A stretch of DNA of 28,093 bases, from contig NWUY0300012857.1 of assembly GCA_004151065.3 (NCBI GenBank), positions 21,024-49,116 of the forward strand. Direction: 5' to 3'. Under the pieces are notes generated by a model. That model was not told the origin of the DNA and did no database searches. It saw only the letters and a list, made by a program, of their open reading frames with translations. A program made the position numbers and the translations under genes. Origin of the DNA: Larix sibirica. Lineage: Eukaryota > Streptophyta > Pinopsida > Pinales > Pinaceae. Positions 10,226 to 23,109 of the stretch are shown here, piece after piece. How positions within the stretch are numbered: the first letter of the stretch is position 1; each line of letters starts with the position of its first letter.

Positions 10226-11973
10226 ATGGTTCATATTATTCTTTCCCTTTTTCCCAATGCCCATGGTATTGTAGAAGACACCCCTTATGCCTAGTACCTA
10301 TGGTAGCATTGTTCATAGCCATTAATCCCAACAAGCTTTATTTAGGACCTAAGACCCTTATTTTCCTCCCTAGCCATGATAGGGGTCCTAAGACCTACTC
10401 TTATTGTGTAAAACATACTAATAGTGCCCATATCCATAGTCATGGGCCTTTTTCATGGCCATTAACCATGAGAAAGCTTTGTCTAGGTCCCAAAACCCTT
10501 TTTTTCCTCCCTCGACCATGGTACAAGCCTTGACTCTCATATGTGTTCTAAAAAAACTCCTAATGGTGTGCATATACCACGTGAAAGCCAAAAGTACTTT
10601 TGAAAGGATCAGCATGGTTGTTTGAGTCCCAATTCATGGCCCTTGAGCTTGAGAAGATTCATTTCCAACCTAAGTTCCTTGTTTTCATCCCTTTCCCATG
10701 CTATAGGCCATGAGACACATTTTTATTGTGCAAAACATACTAATGGAACCAAAGAATCCCCACAAAGGCCAAAGATCTCCTATATAGATTTTATGTAGTT
10801 GTTCAAGGACTACTACATGAAGTTTGATCCTGAGAAGATTCTTATCGTGCCTTAGCACCTTATGTTCCTTCCCTAACCATGTTCAAGGCCCTAAGTGCAT
10901 TATGTGGTATGCAAAACCTCCTAATGGCACTGAGTTCTAACCTAAGAGCCTCAAGACCCAAATATGGTGCTCAAAACTATGAATGGTGTCAATATCCCAC
11001 CTAGAGACAAGAGATCTCTTATAAAGGACCTATGTGGTGGTTCAAAGACTTGTTGATGAATATCAAGATCGAGAATTGTTTTTATGGCCTAAGGAACTTA
11101 TTCTCCTCCCTCGACCATTATAGGGGTCTTAAGACCCATTTTTACTATGCAAAAAATACTAATGGTGCCCATATTCCCAATCGGAGGCCTTGTTCATTGT
11201 CGTTGAACACAAGAAAGCTTCATTTAGGATCTTAGGCCCTTTTTTCCCTCACTCCTTAATGGTATAGGCCTTAACCCCCATATGTGTTGTAAAAGAACTC
11301 CTAATGGATCCCATATCCATCATCCCACCTAGTGGTAATATATCCCTTAAACAAGATTTGTGTGGTTATTTGAACCCTTTTTCATGGTCATTGATTTGGA
11401 GAAGCTTAATATTGGACCTAAGGCCCTTTTTTAATTCCCCTATCCATCATATAGGCCATGAGACCTATTTTTACTATGCAAAACATAGTAGTAGTACTAA
11501 ATATCCCCCATAGCAGCCAAATATACCCTATAGAGTTCTTGTGTGGTTGTTGCAGGACTCCTACATTAATATTGATCTAAAGAAAATTCAAATAGGGCCT
11601 TATCACCTTATGTTCCATCCCTAACCATGTTCCAAGCCCTCGGTGCATCACATAGTGTGAAAAAACACCTAATGGCACTGAGGTATAACCTAGAGGCCTC
11701 AAGGCCTAATTGTTGTGCTTAAAACCTATGAATGGTGCCCATATCCCAATCGAAGACCAAAGATCCGTCAAAGAGGATCTCTGTGGTGGTTCAAGAAATT
11801 ATTCGTGGCCATCAAGCTCAAGGAGATTTGTTTCAAGCCTAAGGACCATTTTTTCCTCCCCCGTCCATCGTAAGCATTCTAAGACCAATTCTTATGATGC
11901 AAAACATATTAATGGTGCCCATAGTCCTAGTCAAATTCCTTGTTTGAATTTTAGGTTTGTTGTATTGGCTTAG
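10226..11973 (+). repeat. Diverged satellite-like tandem array (copy 2)
   Basis: This is the copy of 2455-4202 in the second block, with the same nine-subunit, two-period architecture. The only difference I found is C2768 to A10539 in the second subunit. Confidence 0.85.
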
Positions 11974-14900
11974 GATTTCATGAAACAAGTTGTGATCATA
12001 CAATTTAATATATTTGTATGAAAGGTATCATAAAATGAAATGAGTTTCATCTTCAATCTCCTCTAACTTGCACAAATTAGACTTTTTCATTATTTTTCTT
12101 AACAATTCATTGTGGTTTTGCTATACGGTTTAGTTTAATTCTTTCCTTAAACCTTGCAACCATCTTAGGGTACTAGAAAAGATGATCAAGATTTGGATTG
12201 ATGGTGTATTTATAATAGCGTAGTTTTCTTTTGTCTTGATATTTTCAAAACTCTATTATAGGAAATTAGACACTTTATTTTCAATTATGGATGAGTGCAA
12301 ACTAATGATGGTCTCTCAAGTCTCACGATGTGTTACTAGCAATGAAAATATGGAAAAATCGCAATCTATTCACTTGGAGGGATGATTTGAGATTCTTTTA
12401 CAACTAATTTTGGCCTAAAATGGATCATTATATTATATTTTTCATCTATTATGGTACTTTTAGGGTGGAAAATTTGAAAGCATTGGCTTGCAGGGCCCGT
12501 TTTATGGGTAGGTCCCACTTTGGTGATTTGGGATCTAAAACCTTTTGACACTTGTTCGAGGACTTAAATGGTCATTTTAGGGAATAAATTTTTGTAAACT
12601 TATCATGTATCCTCTTGACATTGTTCTACGCATTGAACACATTCCCACTATGCAAAAATGACTTGAATCAAAGTTCATGTGCAAAATTTATGCCCCTCGC
12701 AAGTTAACCTATCATGTTGATCATCATGGTACTGAGTGGATGCAACAACTGCTACCATTACTCATGCATGTTGAGCTAGTCACTTATGGACTTTCAAAAA
12801 TATTCTAGAGTCCAAAACCCTAAAATTGGCAGGCGTTTGAGGTATGCAATTTAACCTTAACCCTAACCCTTGACTACTATCATGCCATGTTAAATATAGG
12901 GCCACTAGAAAAAAGAAGGGGTTCCATTCTTATTGTATTGTATATTCTTCCATAGTTTAGAAACAACATCTATGAGTGGGATATTGAAGTAGGAAAAAGG
13001 AAGCAAAAGATATTGTAGCACCCATATTGGCCAAAAAGTCCATGGAAACTCCATAGTGAGAGCCCTTTTATTTGTATTTGCATTACATCACTAAGAATAA
13101 AAGAGCAGATCATAGGCCACAACTTCAAGCTATATTTCTCCCATGTTGAGTTTTTCCAGGGTAAAGCTTGTGTTTATTATGTGGATAGTATGTTATTTGC
13201 TTTCTTCTTTCATTTTAGTTTATTTCAACATTAAGCGGATAACATTAAATCTGCAATATAAAGTGAAATACTATAATAAGATATTGTAGAATATTAGAAA
13301 ATATATTTGGACGAACTATTCAAGTGGAATATCCACGAGAGTTCATAGATCATATTGGTATTAGAGAAATTTTCAATGGGGTTTTTGTGGAAAGTTGAAG
13401 GATTTAGGAATTTACATAAGAAAGAAGCCTTAAAACCCTAGCCATGGAAGATGAGTCTAGTAATAATAATCCATGGGATGAGGTAGAGGAGAGATTTTCA
13501 AAGATGGTATCACAATTCACGAGCATCTTTGCAATATGGTTATCAGTCAATTTATATGCATAAATTCTAGACATTAAATTATCAACTAGGATGTTCGTAA
13601 ACTTGTGAGATGTTGTCATAGTATGTGCAACATCAAAGCCTATTGTAAAGATGATAAACTAATTCTAATGAAATCAAAAGCATTTTTCTAATGAATCATT
13701 TCCAGGAATCGAGCTTAAATATCAAGCCTATAATTATTAATCCAGTTATAGTCTTTTACTCTCGAAAGAAGTATTCTTGTAGCAATCTATTGTATAGTTC
13801 ACTCAATAGTTTTAAAAAATTCATGTAGCTCTATCAAGCATCAAATCAAAATTAAATCAATCTTGCATAATTAAATCCAGAAATCTCAAATTTTAATCAA
13901 GGTCCCATAACTTTGCATTGTTGCGATTCCTGCAATCATAACTCATTGAGGTTCCCAATTAGCACACCACACTCGGACGATGACACAAAGGAAGAAATAA
14001 AGTGCATAAAAAGTAAGGCATAATGAATCATTCAAACATAAATAAATAAAGGTTTAATTAGCTATTCACCATGTGCTTCGATTACATTCAATTATCTCTT
14101 ACAACAATCTTTCACTGAACAAATCAAGTGTTCTTGTAGTCAAGAGATATAATTCATCTAATGGTCTTTGGTTCTAATAAACTTCATCTCTATTATCATA
14201 AATTGAAAATCAAATAAATGAGAATCACACAAGCTAACATAATATCTAGAAACCAAATGAAATTAGAAATCACTATGGAAGGAAATATCATAATTGGAAA
14301 TCGTGTAAACAAAAAACAAGTTAGAACTAGATGATAACACACATACAACAAAAATAATCTAAACTAGGATGCATGAACAACAATGCACATCCTGGTTGGT
14401 GGGCCCTTCCCAACCTGGATGGCCTAACTGGAAAGAAATCACATGCTTATGAAATGGAGATACACCATGGTTTAGAACTTCACTTTGGTATTAACAAATA
14501 ATGGTCAAGTTATAGAAGCATCAGCAATCTATTGAAATAAAATCACAAGTTCAATACAAAGTATCTTAAACTCTATATCATGTCTTCACTACTACCACCT
14601 ACTCAATTACACTACAACACATGTATATAGAGAGAGGTAGATCGTTCCCAATACATAGATAACAAAATCCCCTATTTCAAGCAATTAGAACCTGAGAATA
14701 GTAAAAACATGTTCAAGTATAACAATATTAAAATTATATTAATCCTTAGATAAAGATATGAGATACATTTGATCTATATGATTTTGTATGCTATTCTCAT
14801 GACATAGGATGCATGAGAATAGCATCCTCATCTTCATGGGCACAATCTTCCTGTTAATGGCATGAATAAAGCAAGAAGTTGAACAATGCATTGACTATGG

Positions 14901-15510
14901 AATCTCACTCCCCTAAAGGAACCCGGGCATGACACTAAACACAACACCATATTGACTCACCTTCTTTCAATACCCATGTGACCAATTCTCATATGGAGGG
15001 GCGAAGATATGCTAATCAACAATGTCAGGTACCGGAAGTGAACTACTGGTATAGGAATTGAACTAAGAAAATTCATCATTAGAAATATTAGTTTAAAATC
15101 CTATCTAATTCACTAAAGACATAGGAAATGATCAAAATATACAACATTTACCTCTTAAAGCTTGCTAGAGGAATCTGGCTTTAGAAATATAAGAAGATAT
15201 GGTAATAGGGGCGATAACCATGTATAAAGGTAGGGTAAAAATGGTCAAAAGAGGGCTAGTTGAGGATGCAAAATATGACATATTAGTGGGCCAACAAGGT
15301 TTAAGTAGGTATATTATGAATGCAAAATGGTTGGATCCTTAAGCATTATTAGAATTGGGAGGAATAAATATAAAATCTAAATTCTAGTAATGTTTAAGAT
15401 TAAATAGAGGGAGGATGAACTCATTCGGTTAAAGAATCGAAACATAGGCATATATTATCTTAGTCCAAGATACACAATTTTATTTGAACAAGGTATTAGG
15501 GAGGATATTA

Positions 15511-16418
15511 TCTAGTGGTGGAGGAAGATACTGAAGTACAAATTCCCATTAAAGAAATAATTTTTATGTGGCTATCACTCAATAAAAAAGCGCTTGATTG
15601 GGATAACTTTCATAAGAGAAATAAAAATGGGCCTGGATGGTGTTTTCTCTACAAAGAAAATGATTAAATTATTAATCATGTGCTCATTTTTTGTTCTTAC
15701 ACTAAACACATTTGGAAGGGATTAGATTATTTAACAAGTTTAAATAATTTTTGGAATGGAGGCGTAGTAGAATAATGTCTTAAAATTTGGAATAGGAACT
15801 ATGATATGGAAATGTATAGTGCACTTCTTCTTATTGTACCTTGAGGAGTATGGTTATCCAAAAGTATGAGTTGATTTTATTATCAAAAAATATCTCCATT
15901 ACAATTTGCTTTACAACCAATGAAAATTCTCAATAGCTTTCTTCAATATGATCTAGTAAAGATTTAAAGAAACCCTATGGATTATGTGATTGACAAGTAT
16001 GGAGGTTAACTATATTTTGATGGAGCCACCCAAGGGATCCTATTATTATGTGGATCTAGAGGAAGAATTAACTTAATGGAGAATCACTTGATAAAATTTA
16101 AAGCATGGATAGGTAGAGGATCCTATAATTCGATGGAGAATAATTTAGCTACAATGAGAGTTTTGAAGCTCACTCTCAGACTTGCATGGGATCGTGGCAC
16201 TCAAAAGGCTCAAGTTTTTAGTATCTTACAGGTTTCTTTTAGATGGATGCAAGGTGAATACACATAATAATATTATCTTGCGACATGTCTTTGATGATTT
16301 CATGACTCAAAAAAAATATGTCTTTGATTTCATTTCTTTCCAAGATATTTATAGAGAAAGGAATACACAAATTGACAAGCTCTTTAAAGAAAGTTTAGCA
16401 CTGTCACTAGCTCGCTGA
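15511..16418 (+). pseudogene. Dead LINE ORF2 3' end (copy 2)
   Basis: This is the second-block copy of 7740-8647, with the same stops, the same frameshift near the RNase H C-terminus and the same lost residues. The only change I found is C8305 to A16076, which turns a Leu codon into ATG (Met) within the RNase H frame. The sharing of every inactivating lesion shows that both copies were made after the element died, or are the same locus assembled twice. Confidence 0.8.
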
Positions 16419-17433
16419 CTCATATCTCTCTCTGCACCTGTATATGCTTTCCAGATTCAATGAGATAAACATGTGATTTCAATCTTTATATTTATATGGA
16501 TTAATTGCCTAAATTTAAATATTCAATCCTGTGCATGTGAGAAATCTTGTTCTTGGAACATATTATTTGATCTGCTCAAACAATATTATTATGATTGTTG
16601 GTTGGGTTTCCTATACCAATTAATGGTCTATCGAGATTGCTGGTGTGTTGTTCCGTTGCGTATCACACACTACATTATGTTGGCATAATTTTTCCTTAAA
16701 TAAGTTACTGTTTTTATTTAATAAAATTGTGGGTGGAAATCAAAACTCAATCAACAATCATTGATCACTGGTGTAGGATAACCATATAAATCCAACCAAA
16801 TCTGTGAGTAATACTTGTCTTCAATATCCCTTTAATCAGTGATAGTTTATACCTCAAACAAAATAAAATGAGATTGTGCCATATATCAAACAACATTATG
16901 GTTGATTATAAAGGGCTAGTCTCAAGTCTTATTTGTTTCCCAGCTTGGGTTGGGTCGCCATGATTACAAGGGAGAAATTTACCTTACATTAGCCACTATA
17001 ATTCTACTCGACCATTCACTTAACCTATAGTGGCTTCCCTGTTGATTCATGCGACTCAATATGTGATGTCGAACATAATCCTTTATATACATTTATCTTT
17101 TGCTTATTTGATGCTGGCATGTCTCTCTTTCTCTCCCTTTATTTGATGTACCTGTTGAAAGGGATGGAGGAAGCAAACAACAAACAACATAAAATTTACA
17201 CAGTGCTACAACACTAAATTTGAACAACAAGTGGCAGGGCTATATTTTCTTGTTATTCACTTAAGCTGGAACATCAAAATAGATATTACACTAAGTATAC
17301 ACAGCTGGGCAGCTGGTTCTCCATTCTCGAGAAGCTTGGCGTGTCCTCTCTAGATTCATCTACAGCCATTAAGACAATACTTTCTTGAGACTTGTTTTAG
17401 AAGATAACATCTTTCTTATCAAGTTACAAAATT

Positions 17434-17565
17434 CATATCTAATCTGCAATAAATATGAGTTCAGGACATATAGCGGTAGTTGGTTGTAATTAATTCCAAC
17501 ATATCTAATCCACAATAAATATGAGTTCAAGACATATAGCGGTAGTTGGTTGTAATTAATTCCAA
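17434..17565. repeat. 66-bp tandem pair at the end of the duplicated block
   Basis: Units 17434-17499 and 17500-17565 both run from catatctaatc through aaatatgagttca and gacatatagcggtagttggt to taattccaa. They differ at about three positions. In the first block only one unit is present before the N at 9728, so the contig stopped exactly at the unit boundary. Confidence 0.9.
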
Positions 17566-17991
17566 CACCTGCTATATGGTTTTTGTATAGATTTATCCTG
17601 TCTACAATATTATAAGATTAGTATATGTATTTATTATTGTGTTGCAAAATATTCTGGTTTGGGTTGGTGTGTGGTTGGTGTTTAGTTTGTATTTTCAATT
17701 TTACATCCTATAAAATTATTGTATAGTTTTAGTAGAGGTTAAATTTAAATTGAGGAACAAATTAAAATGTATTTTACATTTTGATTTTATAATTTTGTGG
17801 CGATTGTAATTATAATTTTCAATTTTGATTTTATAAATTTTTGAAGAAATAACTTATTTTTGTATTTATAAGATGTCCTACAAAATTCCATCAATGTAGT
17901 CAGTTTTTGAGAAGTCTCTATTTCCCTAATTGTCCTAGATATAATGCTTTCTAGCATTGGTCCTTTATTAAAAATATGGATTTCATCTAAA
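17566..17991. other. No gene recognised
   Basis: AT-rich, T-rich sequence with tatttt and tttgattttat words recurring. No protein-like reading or RNA gene is visible. Confidence 0.4.
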
Positions 17992-18108
17992 CTTTGTAGT
18001 ATGGAAGTGTTGTAGACAATCCTCTATCATGTAAAAGATGAATCTAATTAATTACCAAAGCTTGTAGTTTCGAAGTGTTGTAGACAATCCTCTATCATGT
18101 AAAAGATG
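17992..18108. repeat. 68-bp-offset tandem pair ending at an N
   Basis: The strings gaagtgttgtagacaatcct and ctatcatgtaaaagatg occur at 18004-18040 and again at 18072-18108, an offset of 68. The second unit is cut off by the N at 18109, so the true copy number is unknown. Confidence 0.85.
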
Positions 18109-18109
18109 N
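18109..18109. other. Second single-N assembly gap
   Basis: A lone N interrupts the second unit of the 68-bp tandem repeat. The sequence after it (cttgtaatgtg) does not continue the repeat unit as seen after the first copy. Confidence 0.85.
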
Positions 18110-18187
18110 CTTGTAATGTGTTTTATGTGATTTATATTTTCATCTTGTTTATTGTTATTGCTCTGCGATCCTATTTTTCTAATAGAA

Positions 18188-18270
18188 ATAACCAGGTATA
18201 AACGTAGGGTAACAATGGTCAAAAGAAGAGCCAATTGATTATGCAAAATATGACAAATTATTGGCCCAAC
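18188..18270. repeat. 83-bp block related to 7443-7524
   Basis: From ataaccaggtataaacg to ttggcccaac this matches the 7443-7524 block at roughly 86 percent. Downstream the two diverge completely. Here the plus strand continues open to a stop at 18447-18449 (62 codons from 18261). A minus-strand frame (18052-18372) runs across the N and is unreliable. I cannot identify either. Confidence 0.65.
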
Positions 18271-18429
18271 ATCACCCCAATGCCTATGTGTTTTCCTGTC
18301 CTCATGCAAATAGATCTGCTGATAGTTCCCCAAAACTGGGCAAAAATGAAGTGACTCGGGTATATCTAGCAAATATTAGCATCATCAATCAAAATATTAA
18401 TATTATTGCCTACCCCTTTTCTCCTTTGA

Positions 18430-19831
18430 TTAAGTCTCCTCTTCAATGACCTATTAGAAGCAATGAGCCACTTGGACTTCTTATACCAGTACCTTGCAAA
18501 TGTGGATAGTTTCTTGTTCCTAAAGACTATTTTTTCAGTCTGTTGCTAAAGGTTATAACTCAACACCTTTAACTTCTCATTTTATGATTTCACATACCTA
18601 TCCAAGATGGTAAATTCCTAGATGTCTTATTTTAATTTATGATTATTCTTCTTCAATTTAATGAAGGTTGAGTGATCAATAGAGCTTGAAGAAGTTGTGT
18701 GTTTAAGGGATGCTTCATGTGTTATATCATCATGTGGAGCTTCAAATGGTAATGGATCATTTTCAAAAAAAAACAATGTTGTCGGACTGAGACGTTATAG
18801 GACTCTGAGGATTTGGAATTTTGGTCATTTTCTTCTTCCTGGAAGATGTAAGGATATCTAAATTTTACCTTATGTCTTCCTTTTTGAGTTCTAAGTCAAT
18901 GGAAGATTGCTTGGTCATATGCCGCTAAGGAGTAGGGACTAGAGTCTAAGCATCACATACCTTTCTCTATCACGCCATGCTTCTGGTAATTCGTCAAGCT
19001 ATAATTTCTTCTGATGGAGGCCCCTCTATTGAATTTTTTCTCACCAATTTCCTTTTTCATGCCCATCTTGGAAGGAAGATGAAGCCTTCAAGTCCAGGGG
19101 AGTTGAGGTCTTCATCATTACTGTTATCAACACCATGTTCTTCTCGGTCCTCTGTAACCACTTCATCATTCAATTGATTGAACCCATTTCAACTTAGAAA
19201 CTCATCCCAAGTATCATTTCTAGAATTTAATTCTTCCACAATCAATATTTTAATCAATCCATTATGATACAGACTTATAGGGGGTTCTTATTGTTGCTTT
19301 GAATTTGTTGAGACATTTTACGGAGGCTCTTCCGTAGATAACAGGGGAAATGCATCTATACACCAAACTCAAAATGAAACAGAATCCAGATATGATATAA
19401 AAACGTAATGGCATACCTTCCTTCACAAGTTAAATATTTGTTAAGAACAACCAAGGGATTCATCCACTCATCCTTAAGCCAATATTAAGGTACGCCTTTG
19501 GACCAATCAACATCTTGATATGCGGGCTTCAAAAATCGATTATAGACCTTTCACTCCAATAGTTTATTTTTCAACTACTTTTCTCCTATATAGGGAAAAC
19601 TAGTGGCTTGGGCCACCAATTTCTCTAAAATAGCCATTACTAGATCACCAACACGAGAAAATTTACCATCAAACTTTCTATGAACTTAAGTACAATTTGA
19701 TCATTGAAACCCTGAAATTTTTCAAAGAAGAGATGCCATCCTACTGCTTTGAACATTGCTCAGGGTGCATTATATTCAGGAAGTGCTTCTAAAACTTGTA
19801 TAGGCACAGGTTCTTGTCTATCAACCACCAT
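18430..19831 (-). pseudogene. Decayed plant retroelement gag-like gene
   Basis: Read leftward from ATG 19831, several stop-interrupted frames give one continuous protein-like sequence of roughly 460 residues. In order it shows: an N-terminus with PVPIQVLEALPEYNAP and an in-frame stop at 19762; WHLFFEKFQGFNDQIVLKF; a frameshift, then FSRVGDLVMAILEKLVAQAT and FPYIGEK; DEWMNPLVVLNKYLTCEG; YAITFLYHIWILFHFE; a frameshift, then an acidic stretch (DREEHGVDNSNDEDLNS); RITRSM (about 18973-18993); and a lysine-rich, coiled-coil-like tail with NKKLSTFARYWYKKSKW. The layout (alpha-helical N-terminal domain, acidic linker, TRSM-like basic motif, coiled tail) is what I associate with gag-like proteins of large plant retroelements. 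I cannot name the family. At least seven stops and three frame changes make it a pseudogene. No zinc knuckle, protease or polymerase is visible. Confidence 0.6.
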
Positions 19832-21168
19832 CTTTGCTTAATACGGGAAGTGAATAGAGATTCAAAACCCCAATCTTCAATAGTACACAATTATCAATTA
19901 GCGGGTTTGAAATGAGGAATACAATGGTTATGGTTGTCAATGGTTTCGAACATGATGACTTTTTAACTCATTTTGAATCCTTTACAGTGATTTGAAATGA
20001 GTATTAGCAACCAAATCAAAAGGGAATTATCATTACATCAATCATGTTAAACATATGAAGAGATATATTGTGGATTAATGGGTAATAATGAAACAATGAG
20101 AGAGTAGTAATGAATAGGAGTAATTTTATAATGTCAAGGAATACAATGGTAAATGATGAAGGGATATGGTAGGAAATAGTTATAAGGTATAAACATAGGA
20201 TAGGGAATAAAAAGCTTATAGTAGTTGTTTTGTAATGAATTTCCTCTATCTCTAATTAATTAGAAGGATTAAAAACATTCTTACCTCAAATTTTCTTAGT
20301 CACTGATACTTACATATGTGAACTCTAGATCTGAGCCATGTGCAGGAAAACTGGATCTTTGAATATCACTGAAAAAAGTACTCAGACCTAGAAATATGAA
20401 GGTTGTTGCTAAAGAGAGATGTGATGGAAATGTTTGAACTTTTGAAACTAATAAAACCTATATAAAGTGAAATCCATTTGCATCTATAACTATAGAAGGA
20501 TTCTAGATTACTAGAACATTGATGGTACATTGCTTGTTGCCATCCAAGCTCATTCCAGTCATGAAAAATACAAAAAATACATCTACAAGTTTTCTAGTAC
20601 CCACTATGCAGTTCTGGTAATAGAAGAATAGAATCCATTGAAGAGCTAGACAAATATTGCAACTGGTGAAATTCAAAGCCAATAGGACAAATGTTGATGC
20701 TTAACACTAAACGTTGATGCTTATTGAACAATATAGATGAAAATTTGATCTTACATGCTTGAAAATTATGCAATTTCCATAAGCTAATGCTAGAGATTGA
20801 TTCTATTGCGGAGATGCATCTACTAAATTGATATATTTGTTGAATTTGATCTAAACTCTAAATGCTACAACTAAACTGATGTCAAATGGAGTGGAATGAT
20901 TCAATGTTGAAGATGTGTATGTTGAACCTGTATATGTTGAACCTATAAAATATTGATCTAACAACTTCTTATTGTTGGTACTTAGTATAGGATATGGAGT
21001 TTACTTCAGATTTGAAAACTCTATATTGATGATCACATTTAATAGATGTGTCAAATAAAAAATATTGTTGGAACCAATGTAAAATAAAATCCATGGATAC
21101 TGCTATAAGGAACCAGAAACTCTGCTACAAGGAAAGATACTACAACAAGAATTGCATCCCCTTTTTAT
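19832..21168. other. No gene recognised; possible leader of the minus-strand element
   Basis: The stretch upstream of the minus-strand gag-like start holds no clear primer-binding site or LTR. Around 20960-21090 the plus strand reads LLLVLSIGYGVYFRFENSIL. This loosely resembles the gag-pre-integrase segment of copia elements (NLLSVSQLxDxGYxVxF), but the match is too weak to annotate. Confidence 0.3.
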
Positions 21169-21650
21169 TTGCAAAATGGGGAAAAGCCTACAACTATTGA
21201 ATCCATTAAGTCATATAGTCTTCATCAAAACCCAAACACGTGGTACAATTCTTACCATGAAAATGAATGTGTTGAAGCTGAGCATGTGAATAAATTGGGG
21301 GATTACTGGCCATTAATGGATGTCGTTAAACAATGCGATACTACTCACTAGTAATGTCAATGAGCATCAAGGTGCCTTAATTCATCCTGGCAGGAACGAA
21401 TGAGTGTGTTGGAGTTGAGTAAGCTTTAGGATCGGACAGTTAGGAGGCATTAATGAATCCCCACTATTGTCATCAAGGAAGCCTATCATTGAGGCATACA
21501 AGTTCTAGGGAATTATCAAAATATCTGATATTGAACCCAAATAAAGAGTTGTTCAGTCAATGGGACAAGACCTACCGGAAGGAGGGCCTTAACGAATCCC
21601 ATATCATTCAGTACAAGCATAGAAGGAATGATTTGAAGAACCATATATAA
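21169..21650 (+). other. Two short unidentified open frames
   Basis: Frames of 60 codons (21169-21351) and 65 codons (21453-21650) lie on the plus strand. Both have non-low-complexity composition (for example KLGDYWPLMDVV, and ELFSQWDKTYRKEGLNE). They could be scraps of one decayed coding region because the words gaatcccc/gaatccca and a preceding g-g-c-.-ttaa recur. I recognise no domain, no start context and no splice structure. Confidence 0.2.
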
Positions 21651-23109
21651 AATTTGAACAAACATTACATGCAGAATTTTATTGTAAGCCTTACTAGATG
21701 TCGATGCTCAAAATGACACAGTTAGGGAAACAACACTATAAACACCCTTGGAGGGATGTTCGAGGGGAGGAAGGGGTTGGAAGCTTGAGTTGTGTTTAGA
21801 GCCCTCGAATAGACAGGATACAAAGGGTTGATCAATGGCGTTAAGTTCATAAATGAAATTAATTCAAGGTTGAATTAGATTGACGAAATATAAGAACGCT
21901 TCCAAAACAAGAATGTTAGTCCATTAATGAATCCAAATGAGTCGTATCTAACCATGCATGCATTAACTAACTAATTATGCACAACGAAATGAATGCAAAA
22001 ATTTTATAGAACGAAAGTGCATTATGTAATTAATTAACTAAGAAAATTAATGTTTAGTCGTTAGCGTGAAAATGCATCAATAATTAAATGTATTCTGACA
22101 CTTAAGTAAAATTAATAGCTACTTTAAATACACAAAGATAAATCAGCATAATCTTCTGATTTTGAAATTCTAAAATGCCTTTAAAAATTATTTCGGTTCA
22201 TTAATACGAAAATTTTAATGATAAACAGTGAAATTGGCAGACTAGTCATCTGTTGAAAATGAACTTGATAAATGAAATAAATTGCATAAAATGAAAGTAC
22301 ATTCTAAATTGTACGGGATAACTACTTCTGTTTGGATTATTCAATGTCAAAAAGGTCTACAACTAAAGTATGAAAATCATATTATTATATACAGTTTATG
22401 AACAAAAGTAAAAACAAAAAAATGTACAATTTAGTAATCAAAATTGATAAAAGTATTTACATTCATTTTATACATAAAATACAGATTTGCATAATGTAAA
22501 AAAGAAAAACAACAACAAGGTTGAATGATGGAGGAAGACACAGATATGCCCAAATGAGATTTTATTAAAAATGGAATTTTAATAGTGATTCAGTACAATA
22601 GGCCACGGTCGGTTTAACCCATAAGAATAGAAGGTTTTCAAGACTCTCAAGAACTCAGGTTCATCTTAGTGAAATTGAGACATCGGGAGGGTTCCCAACT
22701 CAAATTTTCATGCAATAACCTGCACGCATGAAAACATCAGTAATACAAAATATATAGGAAAAAACGACAAACGTGTATAAAAACATACTGTATCTCCAGT
22801 GGAAGGACACTCTGCCTTCAACCTAATGGATGGACGTGGATTGTAGCCTTACCTGCAATCACTGCCTATTAGGATTATGGACAACTAATTATGAAGGGAA
22901 AAAAAGTAGAGGAGAAGTTAGTAATACCACCTCTTACCTTCGGTGTGAGATGTCTTTTGCGGCAGCTTCAATGAGATTTTAAAGGGTTGCGGTAGGGTAT
23001 GCAAAGTGCTTCGGAAACTTTCATGAGGGAAGACAAATATTTCTGGTAACTATTGAGAGATGAACAGTCAATGTGTCTCTTGATGTTTTAGTTTTCCAAG
23101 TATGCTCGG
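21651..23109. other. No gene recognised
   Basis: AT-rich intergenic-type sequence. It contains isolated short motifs such as catgcatg (21953-21960) but nothing with supporting context. Confidence 0.4.

Larger units (their letters stand above)
9729..17498. repeat. 7,770-bp block, second copy
   Basis: This is the near-identical second copy of 1958-9727, and its contents are the same shifted by 7,771. To the right it continues without a break into unique sequence, whereas the first copy stops at the N. One of the four differences (A16076) creates an ATG within the dead LINE RNase H region; it restores nothing functional. Confidence 0.97.

Noticed and set aside
16076-16267. 63-codon frame present only in the second block
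   Set aside because: It appears only because C8305 became A16076, making an ATG inside the dead RNase H frame. It is not a new gene.
18052-18372. 106-codon minus-strand frame
   Set aside because: It runs through the N at 18109 and a truncated tandem repeat, so its length is partly an assembly product. No family features.
20960-21090. Possible copia gag-pre-integrase fragment
   Set aside because: The resemblance is limited to a few residues in a frame with stops, with no integrase or reverse transcriptase nearby.
21953-21960. catgcatg, a seed-type RY motif
   Set aside because: A single palindromic octamer in AT-rich DNA with no gene context.
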